Assembly: GCA_002069785.1 (NCBI GenBank)
Contig: MWCA01000046.1
Coordinates: forward strand, 1-45,820
DNA: 45,820 nucleotides
From: Lentisphaerae bacterium ADurb.Bin242
GTDB lineage: Bacteria; Verrucomicrobiota; Lentisphaeria; Victivallales; UBA1829
Reading direction: 5' to 3'
Shown here: positions 35,365-43,869 of the stretch, in pieces
Layout: each line of letters starts with the position of its first letter
Numbering within the stretch: position 1 is the stretch's first letter
Notes under the pieces: model-generated
The model's input: only the letters and a program-made list of their open reading frames with translations
Told to the model about the DNA's origin: nothing
Databases searched by the model: none
Made by a program: the position numbers and the translations under genes

Positions 35365-36579
35365 ATGGGAACGGATCTGAATTCAACGCCTTCCGCGAAC
35401 CGGGTGCATATCGGTTTTTTCGGAAGGCGGAACGTGGGAAAATCCAGCATCGTCAACGCGGTGACCGGACAGGACCTTGCCATCGTCTCGGAAGTCAAGG
35501 GGACCACCACCGACCCCGTTTCCAAGGCCATGGAACTGCTGCCGCTGGGCCCCGTCGTGATCGTGGATACGCCCGGGATCGACGATGAAGGCGAGCTCGG
35601 AGCCAAGCGCATCGCAAAGACGCGGCAGGTCCTGAACCGGATCGACGTCGCCGTCCTGATCGCCGATGCGCGGGACGGCCTTACCGAGATCGAAAACGAG
35701 CTCCTCGCGGAGTTCAAACGCAAAAGCCTCGCCCATGTGATCGTCTTCAACAAGAGCGATCTGCTTTCCGGACTCCCCGCGAAGCCGTATCCGGGCGCGA
35801 TCTACGCCAGCGCGAAAGAAAAAACGGGCATCGAGCAGATCAAGGAAAAGATCGGAGAGCTCGGCAAGGAGGAAGAAACCAGGTTCCGGATCGTCGGAGA
35901 CCTCGTTTCTCCGTCCGATTTCGTCGTCCTGGTGGTGCCGATCGACAAGGCCGCTCCGAAGGGACGCCTGATCCTGCCGCAGCAGCAGACCATCCGCGAT
36001 CTCCTGGAATCGGACGCCGCGGCCATTGTCGTGAAGGAACATGAACTGCGCGGCACCCTCGAAGCCCTCGGGAAAAAGCCCAGAATGGTCATCACCGACA
36101 GTCAGGTCTTTTCCAAGGTTTCCGCCGACACCCCCAAGGATATTCTTCTCACTTCGTTCTCCATCCTGATGGCCCGCTATAAAGGCGTCCTTGCCCCCGC
36201 GATCGAGGGCGTGGCCGTGCTGGACGACCTCCGCGACGGCGACCGCGTCCTGATTACGGAAGGCTGCACCCATCACCGTCAATGCGACGATATCGGCACG
36301 GTCAAGCTCCCGCGCTGGGTGCGGCAGTATACCGGCGTCGACATCAAATTCGAATTTTCCACCGGCGGCGATTTCCCGGAAGACCTCACTCCCTACCGTC
36401 TGGTCATCCACTGCGGCGGCTGTATGCTGACCGACCGCGAAATGCGCTACCGCCGCCGTCACGCCGACGAGCAGAAGGTTCCCATGACCAACTACGGCAT
36501 CGTGATCGCCTATGTCCAGGGGATTCTCAAACGCTCGCTCCAGCCGTTCCCCGAACTGCTTTCCATCCTGGAGGACTGA
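35365..36579 (+). CDS. hydF: [FeFe]-hydrogenase maturation GTPase HydF
   Basis: This 404-residue protein has the HydF architecture. A GTPase domain has the P-loop GRRNVGKSS (20-28), DTPG (68-71) and NKSD (129-132). A dimerisation region follows, then a C-terminal Fe-S domain with C301-T-H303 and C350-G-G-C353. HydF is the scaffold on which the 2Fe subcluster of the H-cluster is completed before transfer to the hydrogenase. HydE and HydG are not in the window, and the hydrogenase operon is more than 30 kb away. I chose the ATG at 35365 behind GGGGAG; a longer reading from 35320 has no good site. Aspartase follows after three bases. Confidence 0.95.
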   Translation: MGTDLNSTPSANRVHIGFFGRRNVGKSSIVNAVTGQDLAIVSEVKGTTTDPVSKAMELLPLGPVVIVDTPGIDDEGELGAKRIAKTRQVLNRIDVAVLIADARDGLTEIENELLAEFKRKSLAHVIVFNKSDLLSGLPAKPYPGAIYASAKEKTGIEQIKEKIGELGKEEETRFRIVGDLVSPSDFVVLVVPIDKAAPKGRLILPQQQTIRDLLESDAAAIVVKEHELRGTLEALGKKPRMVITDSQVFSKVSADTPKDILLTSFSILMARYKGVLAPAIEGVAVLDDLRDGDRVLITEGCTHHRQCDDIGTVKLPRWVRQYTGVDIKFEFSTGGDFPEDLTPYRLVIHCGGCMLTDREMRYRRRHADEQKVPMTNYGIVIAYVQGILKRSLQPFPELLSILED

Positions 36580-36582
36580 CCC

Positions 36583-37935
36583 ATGAGCGGCACCCGGACG
36601 GAATCTGACAAACTGGGAGAAATTCTTCTTCCGGAGGATTGTCTTTACGGCATTCAGACCGCGCGCGCCGTGAAGAATTTCGACCTCGGCTTCCGCCCGG
36701 TTCATCCGGAACTGATCCGCGCCCTCGCGATCGTGAAGAAGGCGGCGGTTTCCGCCTGGCTCCAGCTCGAAACGGACCCCCGCCGCAAAGAAATGTGGAC
36801 CGCCGCGGTCTCCGCGTGCGACCGCATTCTCGAAGGCGGGATTCCGGACGCCTTTCCGGTCGACGCGCTGCAGGGCGGCGCGGGCACCTCGACCCACATG
36901 AACGTCAATGAGGCGATCGCAAACCTGACGCTCCGGATTCTCGGCGAAAAACCGGGGAATTATGCCGTGGTCCACCCGCTCGACGACATCAACCGCGGAC
37001 AGTCCACCAATGACGTGTTTCCGACTGCGCTCCGCATCGCGGCCATCCGGCTTCTGCGTCGTCTGAGTGACGAATGCGCCTCCCTGCAGCAGAGTCTTCA
37101 GGAGAAGGAGAACGCCTTCGACGGCATCCGGAAGCTCGGCCGGACCGAATGGATGGACGCCGTTCCCATCACGCTTGGGGAAGAGTTCGGCGCGTTCGCC
37201 CAGGCGATTTCCCGCGACCGCTGGCGTCTCTACAAGGTCGAAGAGCGCCTCCGCCAGACGAATCTCGGCGGCACCGCCGTCGGCACCGGAACCAACGCTT
37301 CGAAAAAATACATCTTCCGCGTGACGGAGCTCCTTCAGGAACTGACCGGCATCGGGCTCGCCCGCGCCGAATATCCGATGGACCTCACACAGAACAACGA
37401 TGTGTTCGTCGAGGTTTCCGGACTGCTGAAAGCGCTGGCGGTCAACCTCATGAAAATCTCCGGCGACCTCCGCCGGATGAATTCCGGTCCCAAGGGCGGA
37501 CTCGGAGAGATCCATCTCCAGGACCTCCAGGCGGGGAGCACGATCATGCCCGGCAAGGTCAACCCCGTAATCCCGGAAATGGTGACGCAGACGGCGATCC
37601 GCGTAATGGCCAACGACACCGCCATTTCGACGGCCGCCGCGTCCGGCGAATTCGAACTGAACGCGTTTCTGCCGCTGATCGCGGATTCCCTGCTGGAAAG
37701 CCTGTCGCTCCTCGCCGGATCTGTCCGCATTTTCCGCGAACGATGCATCCGCACGCTGGAACCTTGCCCGGAACGCTGTCTGGAGCTCCTGGACTCTTCG
37801 TATGCCTTCGCGACGAAATACGTTCCTCTGCTCGGATACGACCGCGTGGAGGAGATCATCCGCCGGAGCGGGGGCGACGCCGCATCCGCCCGCCGCGAGA
37901 TGGAACGGATTTCCGCCAACGTTTCCCGCAAGTGA
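36583..37935 (+). CDS. aspA: Aspartate ammonia-lyase
   Basis: This 450-residue enzyme belongs to the aspartase/fumarase superfamily. The signature GSTIMPGKVNP (about 318-328, with S319 and K325) is intact, and RGQSTNDVFPTALR is the substrate-binding stretch. It converts aspartate to fumarate and ammonia in the cytoplasm. The length is slightly below the family norm of about 465-478, mainly at the C-terminus. It follows hydF after three bases and is clearly co-transcribed. As the bridgehead nitrogen of the H-cluster's dithiolate derives from ammonia in current models, the enzyme may supply ammonia for maturation; fumarate for respiration is an alternative. Fumarase cannot be fully excluded by sequence alone, but the HydF linkage favours aspartase. 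Confidence 0.88.
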   Translation: MSGTRTESDKLGEILLPEDCLYGIQTARAVKNFDLGFRPVHPELIRALAIVKKAAVSAWLQLETDPRRKEMWTAAVSACDRILEGGIPDAFPVDALQGGAGTSTHMNVNEAIANLTLRILGEKPGNYAVVHPLDDINRGQSTNDVFPTALRIAAIRLLRRLSDECASLQQSLQEKENAFDGIRKLGRTEWMDAVPITLGEEFGAFAQAISRDRWRLYKVEERLRQTNLGGTAVGTGTNASKKYIFRVTELLQELTGIGLARAEYPMDLTQNNDVFVEVSGLLKALAVNLMKISGDLRRMNSGPKGGLGEIHLQDLQAGSTIMPGKVNPVIPEMVTQTAIRVMANDTAISTAAASGEFELNAFLPLIADSLLESLSLLAGSVRIFRERCIRTLEPCPERCLELLDSSYAFATKYVPLLGYDRVEEIIRRSGGDAASARREMERISANVSRK

Positions 37936-38087
37936 TCCGTCCGGAATCCATCCCTTGAAAATCGGAAAGTCCGGAGTATGTTGAAAGGAGATTCCCAAGG
38001 CGGATGCCCCTTGCGGGAAACAATTCCGCGGTTTTGTTTTCCGCAATGATTTTTCGGGAGTCGCGGAGATTACCGGGAGAGGTTAAA

Positions 38088-38672
38088 ATGCTTTTTCAAA
38101 TTCTTTCGACGGCACTGCTGCTTCTTCTCGTCATGGATCCGGGCGGCAACCTGCCGATGTTCGTCAGCCTGCTGCGGAAACGGTCCGTCGAAGAATACCG
38201 GCGGATCATTCTGCGCGAATCGCTGATTGCGCTGGCGGTCCTGTTCCTGTTCCTGTTTTTCGGCGAAGCCATTCTCGAGCTGCTCCAGGTGTCGCAACCT
38301 TCCCTCGGGATCGGGGGCGCGGTGATCCTCTTCCTGATCTCCCTGAAAATGGTTTTCGGAGCGCCGGTGATGTATACGGACCAGAACCGCGAAAAAGAGC
38401 CGCTGGTCGTGCCGCTGGCGATTCCGCTGCTGGCCGGACCGTCGGCCATCACGACCATCATCCTGGTGCGGAGCAGCCAGCCGATCCTGGTGGGCGCGAC
38501 GGCCCTGCTGCTGGCGTGGGGCGCGGCAACCCTGATTCTGCTGATCGGACGCTGGCTTGCGCGCCTGCTTGGAAACCACGTACTGGAAGCCATGGAATCT
38601 CTGATGGGCTTCCTTCTTGCGATTATCGCCGTGGAAATGTTCGTCAAGGGCATCCGCAATCTTTTCACCTGA
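38088..38672 (+). CDS. MarC-family integral membrane protein
   Basis: This 194-residue protein has about six hydrophobic segments. The first contains LLLLLVMDPGGNLPMFV, the MarC hallmark with the D-P-G-G-N-x-P motif, and PLAIPLLAGPSAITTIIL is the second conserved block. MarC proteins are inner-membrane proteins of unknown function; an earlier link to multiple antibiotic resistance has not been upheld. The ATG at 38088 has GGGAGAGG upstream; the reading frame is open back to 38004 without a site. The gene is 152 bases after aspA, so co-transcription with hydF is possible but not certain. Confidence 0.88.
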   Translation: MLFQILSTALLLLLVMDPGGNLPMFVSLLRKRSVEEYRRIILRESLIALAVLFLFLFFGEAILELLQVSQPSLGIGGAVILFLISLKMVFGAPVMYTDQNREKEPLVVPLAIPLLAGPSAITTIILVRSSQPILVGATALLLAWGAATLILLIGRWLARLLGNHVLEAMESLMGFLLAIIAVEMFVKGIRNLFT

Positions 38673-38935
38673 CGAACGATCGGGCGGAGGATGCATAAAA
38701 AGGTACTATGGTAAAAGGGAGCGGGGAGTCTCCCCGCCCGTCGATGGAGAATCCGCCGGGAAGTCGGCCCCGGCGTCCTGTTTATCCGCTGGACGACATC
38801 ACCGGCGCAGACGCCACCGGCAATATCGGAGCACGCCCTTTTTTCCGGTGTTCTGATACCAGAGGGTAAAGAGACGGACTTGACTTCCGGTCCGGCCAAT
38901 GATTCAAGCAGTTCGCTCATATTGGCTTCCGAGGA

Positions 38936-40024
38936 TTACACAAGATCGGGCATAAACCATGCGGATGCCAGGATTCCAGTAATGGGATTATCTTTTTCCG
39001 AGGCCTGATAATAAACGGTTAAAACGCTTCCATCTTTTTTCTCAACGGATGATGGATATCCCAGATCCCAGTCCGTGCCGTCATCGCGGATGATCCAGTC
39101 GATATCCCAGTTTTCGCCTTCATCCTTACTGAACATGACTCTCTGTCCGTACCCCGGCGACCGGTATCCATAGGAACAGATTATGATACCGGATGAATGT
39201 CTCAGGAGATGCGGGGGAGCGCCGTTCGCAATTTTCCGTGGATTGCTCCAGGTCTTGCCTCCATCGCAGGAAATAGATTGCCGGAGCTCGAAAATACTGT
39301 CGTTCTGGGTCCGGATCATTGCAAGGATATTTCCGTTTTCAAGTTCAACGGCGTGCGGTTCGCAGAATTTTACCCCTTTCGGAGGAAGAATTTCTCCGAT
39401 TGACATCCACGACTTGCCTTCATCGTTACTGACTGAAATCCTTAGGGGAGAACAGCAGAGATCCCGCATGCTTTCGGCACGGTATCTGCCGTTCTTAAAG
39501 TTTCCGAAACGCCGTCCGATATAAAAAAGGCGGCCGTTTTTCAATTGAATGGGGCCGTGCGGGGCCGTTACTCCGGTAAAAACCTTCCGGTTCCATCGGC
39601 CATCCGTCTCACGCATCCGGACGAAAGTGCCGAGTTCACGCTGAACGTCTTCATCGGTCCAGGAATCATAAATGGCCTGGTATAGCGGACCGGAGAAAAA
39701 TTTATCTTTGTAGTAGCGGGTATCGGAAGTGAACCACGAATAGAGAAGTTTATTCCCTTTGAGTGCAAGAACGCCTGCATCGCGATCATCGATTTTTGAG
39801 TCATTGATGACTTCGGGAAGGCTCCATGTGATACCGTCATCCCTGCTGCTGAAAAGAACACTTTTTCCAAAAGGGCAGATATGATTGTTGCGGAACCCGG
39901 AAGCGGAAACATACAATGTCCCGTCTTCGGTTCTGCAAACTGTGGGCCAGCCGAAGTAGCCGAGGAAATCGTTTTTTCTCGCCTGGTAAATTGTGCTGTG
40001 TTCAGAGTGAAGTCGTTTTTCCAT
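38936..40024 (-). CDS. Sialidase-superfamily (BNR/Asp-box) protein
   Basis: This 362-residue protein is a six-bladed propeller type with four Asp-box repeats: SRDDGITW (about 60-67), SNDEGKSW, SCDGGKTW and SKDEGENW. Sialidase-like arginine and acidic residues may be present (VCRTEDGTL), but I cannot confirm a full active site. Members without signal peptides in glycan loci may be exo-glycosidases of unknown specificity. No signal peptide is visible. The start is uncertain: ATG at 40024 is chosen, but it has no Shine-Dalgarno site, and a TTG ten codons upstream is possible. It is the last gene of the third cassette operon, 68 bases after the large secreted protein. The region appears more A/T-rich than the rest of the window. 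Confidence 0.78.
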   Translation of the reverse strand: MEKRLHSEHSTIYQARKNDFLGYFGWPTVCRTEDGTLYVSASGFRNNHICPFGKSVLFSSRDDGITWSLPEVINDSKIDDRDAGVLALKGNKLLYSWFTSDTRYYKDKFFSGPLYQAIYDSWTDEDVQRELGTFVRMRETDGRWNRKVFTGVTAPHGPIQLKNGRLFYIGRRFGNFKNGRYRAESMRDLCCSPLRISVSNDEGKSWMSIGEILPPKGVKFCEPHAVELENGNILAMIRTQNDSIFELRQSISCDGGKTWSNPRKIANGAPPHLLRHSSGIIICSYGYRSPGYGQRVMFSKDEGENWDIDWIIRDDGTDWDLGYPSSVEKKDGSVLTVYYQASEKDNPITGILASAWFMPDLV

Positions 40025-40092
40025 ATAAATATCTTTGATGTTTCGATTTGCCAAATCTTGTCCAATGCTATTTTCCGAAAGGAAAGGCTGAT

Positions 40093-42672
40093 TTATTTCC
40101 GGTCTTTCCTATAAGTTCCGCCAAGACCGCGGGACATGCCGTCACAGGAATCCGGTTCAAGTTCAAAGGTTTTCAGAATGTGGTACGGTTGCTTCAAAAG
40201 CCGAAAATAATCGTAGAAGGAAAAAACACGATGCGGAGCGTGCGTCTCATCATAAACCGTGCTCAGCATTTTGAGTTCGGCAAAAAGCCTTTCTCCCGTT
40301 TTGTATTCATCACTGGCAAAGGATGGGCAGAAGAAGGCATTTTTGTTGGGATTGAGTTTTTTCACAAGTGTGGAATATTTCAGAATATCTGTCCGAATCC
40401 GGCTGATCGGCCATTCGGGCGCAGGCTTGCGCGATATGTAGCGTCTATGACAGTCGAAAGGATAAGCAAAGGTCCATTCGGTATCGAAGGTATAGCCGCA
40501 TGTGATAATCTGCGGATCGAGCTTCTTGCAGAAATAGTGAACGCTGCTCCAGAATTTAATCAGTTCGCTTTTTGCGAATTCGCGGTCAAGGCCGGGAGGC
40601 GGGATCGTCGGATTTTCTTTTGCGAATTTTGCCTTTTTCGCCAGACATTCGTCGCAATAACACGGCTCTTCGTAACCATTCTGGAAGCGGACAAAATCGA
40701 AATACAGGATTTCCGGTTTGTATTTTTCAATCACTTCCTTCACAATATTCAGGAATCTCCGCTGATTGCCATCATTGAGCGGGCACATCCAGCGGCGGCT
40801 CTTTCCACCATCGGCTTGGATGCAATATTTCGGATCGAGATTTTCCTTTTTGAGTTGGCCGCGCTGGATTCGATCATATTCTTCCTTCAGTACCGTGAAT
40901 GGCAATTTTGTCTTGCAGGACTGATGGATATTTCTCGGTACCGCATAATTGAACGGATGAAAAAAGACCATCAATTTCATCCCCAGTTTCTTCGTTTCCT
41001 GCTTTGCGGTTTCGAGAGCGTCGTACCCGAATTCACGCGGGCATCCGCATTCCGGATAAACACTGCTTTTATAAAAGAGTGTATGACCATAGTTTGCTTC
41101 CGCCTCTATGACATTGAACCCGAGCGACTTCATGTCATGGATGGCTTTGATGTATTGATCCTCGGGCATGAAAGGATGGATGCAAATGGTCTTATCGCCG
41201 AGTTTAGGGACAGGGAGTTTTGCACATTCGGCGAGTTCCTTTTTCTGCTGCTCGTTTTCACCGCTCAGAAGCTTTGCCTTTGCCTTGTTATACGGCATAA
41301 GAAGGGAAATGTCCGAAAGAATTCTGGGAGAATCGAAACGAAGGCTGCTTCCCGCCCATTTCAGCGAGTTGGCCAGTAGGATTTTTTCGTCTTTCGTCAA
41401 TTCTGTCGGATTGTCGTTGTCGTCTCCGCCGAGGGCAAGTCCAATTTCAACGACTCTGCCGTTCTCTATCTCTCCGATCACAAGAACCGGGTTCCCCTCG
41501 GTGTCACGTGCCAGGACGTGCCCCGCCTTTCCCGGCGTGATGGAAATATGGTCATAATATTTGTGCTCGAATTTATGCGCAACTCCTTTCAGAATCGGAT
41601 TTGAACCCGGTTCCGTTGTAATTTCTCTGGCTTTCAGAACCTTCAGGCCTTTTTCGATCTGCGGAAAAAGCGGAACCTCCCACAACTTTCCCCGCAGACC
41701 GACACAGTCGTGGCCGAGTACAATTCCGCCTCCCTTGCTAATGAAATGATAGATGTTTCCTGCAAAATCCGTAGGAGGAATATGCATATCGTCGTTTCCG
41801 AGGTCATTCGGGTTCAGTGCGCGGAATCCATTGAAAAACACAACATCGAATCGATCAAGGGTCTCCATTCGCAGATCAGAGAGAAGTTCTGCTTCAAAAC
41901 CGTCATCCCGGATCATCTTCAACAGGCTTGCACGCACCTGCGCGCCTTTTGCCATGGGCGTACTCAAAGGTTCATAGACGGCGACTCTGGTTTTTCCCGT
42001 TTTCGGACCCATCCGTTTCCCGGTTGGTTTTTCGGCGATGAACCCTTCATCAACGTAAAATCGATCGCCTTCTTTCATGTCGGACGCTTGGAGGCCGAGC
42101 ACCATTTTATCGTCTTCCGGACCGGTTTTGAATGTCCCGGCGATCTTCATCCAGACCGACGAACTTGTAAATACTCCGGCTCTGGCATAGGTTCGGCGTC
42201 CCTTGGCTGAGTTCGCCAATGCCTTATCCCAGCAGACAAGCCGGACGATGATCTCGCCGACATACCCCTTTACCATAAATGAATAGACATATTCCGTATT
42301 TGGTTTGACATCGATCCCATGTGTGCCGACAAGACCGTCTGTACTGCCCGCATAAGTATAAAAAAAGCGTTTCTCACCTTTGGGGACAGGAATATTTGTT
42401 CCCGTTACCCATTCCAGGCAAGCACTCGAATTTCCGGAATATTTCTCCTGTGTCGAAATGCCCCATTTAAGGAAAGAAGGTCCCGAGAAAGTCCCCCATC
42501 CAGCCGGAACTTTTTCCGTAAATTGAAGCGCTTTCGTGGAAGGAAACATCTTGAGGTATTCTTGGGCGGAGATTGTTTCCTCCGCCCCCGGATTGTTCAT
42601 CAGATTGACGGGTTCCACGGGTAAAACGACAGATATGATGCTTAACAGGATCGCGGAAAGTATTTTTTTCAT
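40093..42672 (-). CDS. Secreted glycosidase-like protein with amidotransferase-like domain (cassette 3)
   Basis: This 859-residue protein has a signal peptide (about 1-18, MKKILSAILLSIISVVLP). A CBM-like domain (about 22-215) is followed by a class I glutamine-amidotransferase-like/ThuA-like region (about 225-450) that lacks an obvious catalytic cysteine. The TIM barrel (about 490-850) resembles the family-10-like GHL10 glycosidases, with YFDFVRFQNGYEEPCYC as a likely catalytic loop. It is exported, probably to cleave a polysaccharide. It is linked to a prepilin gene 33 bases upstream, as are the other two secreted glycosidases in the window. The exact family and substrate are uncertain. Confidence 0.72.
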   Translation of the reverse strand: MKKILSAILLSIISVVLPVEPVNLMNNPGAEETISAQEYLKMFPSTKALQFTEKVPAGWGTFSGPSFLKWGISTQEKYSGNSSACLEWVTGTNIPVPKGEKRFFYTYAGSTDGLVGTHGIDVKPNTEYVYSFMVKGYVGEIIVRLVCWDKALANSAKGRRTYARAGVFTSSSVWMKIAGTFKTGPEDDKMVLGLQASDMKEGDRFYVDEGFIAEKPTGKRMGPKTGKTRVAVYEPLSTPMAKGAQVRASLLKMIRDDGFEAELLSDLRMETLDRFDVVFFNGFRALNPNDLGNDDMHIPPTDFAGNIYHFISKGGGIVLGHDCVGLRGKLWEVPLFPQIEKGLKVLKAREITTEPGSNPILKGVAHKFEHKYYDHISITPGKAGHVLARDTEGNPVLVIGEIENGRVVEIGLALGGDDNDNPTELTKDEKILLANSLKWAGSSLRFDSPRILSDISLLMPYNKAKAKLLSGENEQQKKELAECAKLPVPKLGDKTICIHPFMPEDQYIKAIHDMKSLGFNVIEAEANYGHTLFYKSSVYPECGCPREFGYDALETAKQETKKLGMKLMVFFHPFNYAVPRNIHQSCKTKLPFTVLKEEYDRIQRGQLKKENLDPKYCIQADGGKSRRWMCPLNDGNQRRFLNIVKEVIEKYKPEILYFDFVRFQNGYEEPCYCDECLAKKAKFAKENPTIPPPGLDREFAKSELIKFWSSVHYFCKKLDPQIITCGYTFDTEWTFAYPFDCHRRYISRKPAPEWPISRIRTDILKYSTLVKKLNPNKNAFFCPSFASDEYKTGERLFAELKMLSTVYDETHAPHRVFSFYDYFRLLKQPYHILKTFELEPDSCDGMSRGLGGTYRKDRK

Positions 42673-42705
42673 GATTCGTAATTCCTATTCTTTTTTCATG
42701 TCGAC

Positions 42706-43548
42706 TTAATAGAAGAAAATAGACGATTGCCCTTCTTTGGGGGAATAACGTCTGACCGGCTTCAAATCGAAATCCTTATAACGTATGATATAATAAGTTC
42801 TAAGCATTGGCCCCTTGCTGGCTTCAAGATGGCCATCTCTCAGAATCAGGTTGCAGTTATGATTGTGTACCGGATAAAGGCGCCCGCCGTAATCGCTGTC
42901 GGCCAGTGTCACAGTGTCCGCATCGGAAGACGCGGAAAGTGCATACCCGTTATATCCTTTTTCGGGAAGTCCGTTTACATCGTCCGCCATCAGGATAATC
43001 TTTGAAAATGTGATCTTCAGAGAGAGGCTTCCGTTGGTGTAGGTAAAGGTTCTTGAATCGTTGAGAGGCACGATCCCAGTATTGTAATATGGGTTCGTTG
43101 TGTCGGAGACGCTGTTATGAATCAGGCCATAACAGTCCATATTGCGACCGCGGTTCGGGGTAACCTCCGGCTGGGTTTTCATAGCCGGGCAGCGGGCCCA
43201 CTTCCCTGGACGTGCAAGATTGCCCCATGAATCTTTCTGAAGATCGGGGAGATAACGCATCGTGGAAAGTTTGGTTACCCATGATTGGTTTTCAATTGAA
43301 TCATCGGGACGATGTGTGCTGGATGGATTGTAAATGAAATCCTTAAAGTCCAGCATATAGTTGAAAACTGCCTGAAAATTCTGCTTCAGGTTGCCGGCAC
43401 AGGCAATCTGCTGTGCCTGCTGCCGTACCAAGTTAAGTACCGGCAGAAGCATACTTGCAAGAATGACGATAATCCCTATGACGAGAAGGAGTTCCATTAA
43501 TGTAAAATTGGAATGATGACGTGTTGCCTTTTCCCTTTGTGAATTCAT
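42706..43548 (-). CDS. Type IV prepilin-like protein (H-x9-DG family), cassette 3
   Basis: This 280-residue protein has a basic leader (MNSQREKATRHHSN) and the pilin helix FTLMELLLVIGIIVIL with the +5 glutamate. The residue before F is asparagine, not glycine. The C-terminal H-x9-DG signature is canonical (HNHNCNLILRDGH). The leader differs from those of the two other prepilins, and the promoter lacks their operators, so this cassette is separately regulated. AGGAGG precedes the ATG and overlaps the end of the small exported peptide gene, whose stop directly abuts this start (TGA-ATG). The secreted glycosidase gene follows after 33 bases. Confidence 0.86.
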   Translation of the reverse strand: MNSQREKATRHHSNFTLMELLLVIGIIVILASMLLPVLNLVRQQAQQIACAGNLKQNFQAVFNYMLDFKDFIYNPSSTHRPDDSIENQSWVTKLSTMRYLPDLQKDSWGNLARPGKWARCPAMKTQPEVTPNRGRNMDCYGLIHNSVSDTTNPYYNTGIVPLNDSRTFTYTNGSLSLKITFSKIILMADDVNGLPEKGYNGYALSASSDADTVTLADSDYGGRLYPVHNHNCNLILRDGHLEASKGPMLRTYYIIRYKDFDLKPVRRYSPKEGQSSIFFY

Positions 43549-43695
43549 TCAAACCTCCTTTCTGATGAGAGAGTCATATTTCAGCGTTTTTAAATTCGAA
43601 CAGCTTGAGAGTTCCGAAGTTGGAAACAGGGGCGCCTCCACGGCAAAAGCCGGGAAAGCGAGAAACAAGAGAAGTATTTTTCCGGGGCGGATCAT
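43549..43695 (-). CDS. 48-residue exported peptide, unknown function
   Basis: The peptide starts MIRPGKILLLFLAFPAFA, a good signal sequence with likely cleavage after AFA, and leaves a mature part of about 30 residues with two serines-cysteine (ELSSCSNLK). The ATG at 43695 has GGAG eight bases upstream, and the stop touches the prepilin ATG, so the reading frame appears to be translated and coupled to it. I recognise no family. It could be a small accessory of the prepilin or a leader that couples translation. Longer in-frame readings upstream have no site. Confidence 0.6.
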   Translation of the reverse strand: MIRPGKILLLFLAFPAFAVEAPLFPTSELSSCSNLKTLKYDSLIRKEV

Positions 43696-43760
43696 GATCG
43701 TTACTCCATTGAAGTTTCCATAGTGTGCACTTTGTCTTTGAACTGTTTCCATTCCGGGTA

Positions 43761-43820
43761 TTGACAAACCTAAATTCCTGTTCTAGATTATATTATAATC
43801 GTTTTTCCGGTCATATGCAA
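43761..43820. promoter_or_regulatory. Overlapping divergent promoters with palindrome, cassette 3
   Basis: On the minus strand TTGCAT (43815-43820) and TATAAT (43792-43797), 17 bases apart, form a near-consensus promoter for the small peptide-prepilin-glycosidase operon. On the plus strand TTGACA (43761-43766) and TAGATT (43784-43789), also 17 apart, may serve the AraC gene. The palindrome GATTATATTATAATC (43786-43800) covers both -10 boxes, so the two promoters probably compete or share a regulator. Confidence 0.62.
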
Positions 43821-43869
43821 TGATGAAAAAATTACATTTATAGCGGAAATGTGAACAAAGCTGGGGAAA

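Noticed and set aside
35383..38046. An 887-codon open frame on the minus strand across hydF and aspA.
   Set aside because: It lies opposite two clearly conserved enzymes, spans their junction, and shows no recognisable domain.
38673..38935. Possible small genes in the gap between the MarC gene and the sialidase gene, on either strand, and the hairpin GCGGGGAG/CTCCCCGC at 38721-38737.
   Set aside because: The frames show no family resemblance and start signals are weak. The hairpin has no T-run, so it is not a convincing terminator.
40093..42672. Reading the middle domain of the cassette 3 secreted protein as an active glutamine amidotransferase.
   Set aside because: The flavodoxin-like fold is plausible, but I see no catalytic cysteine in a nucleophile-elbow context, so it is more likely a structural or ligand-binding domain.
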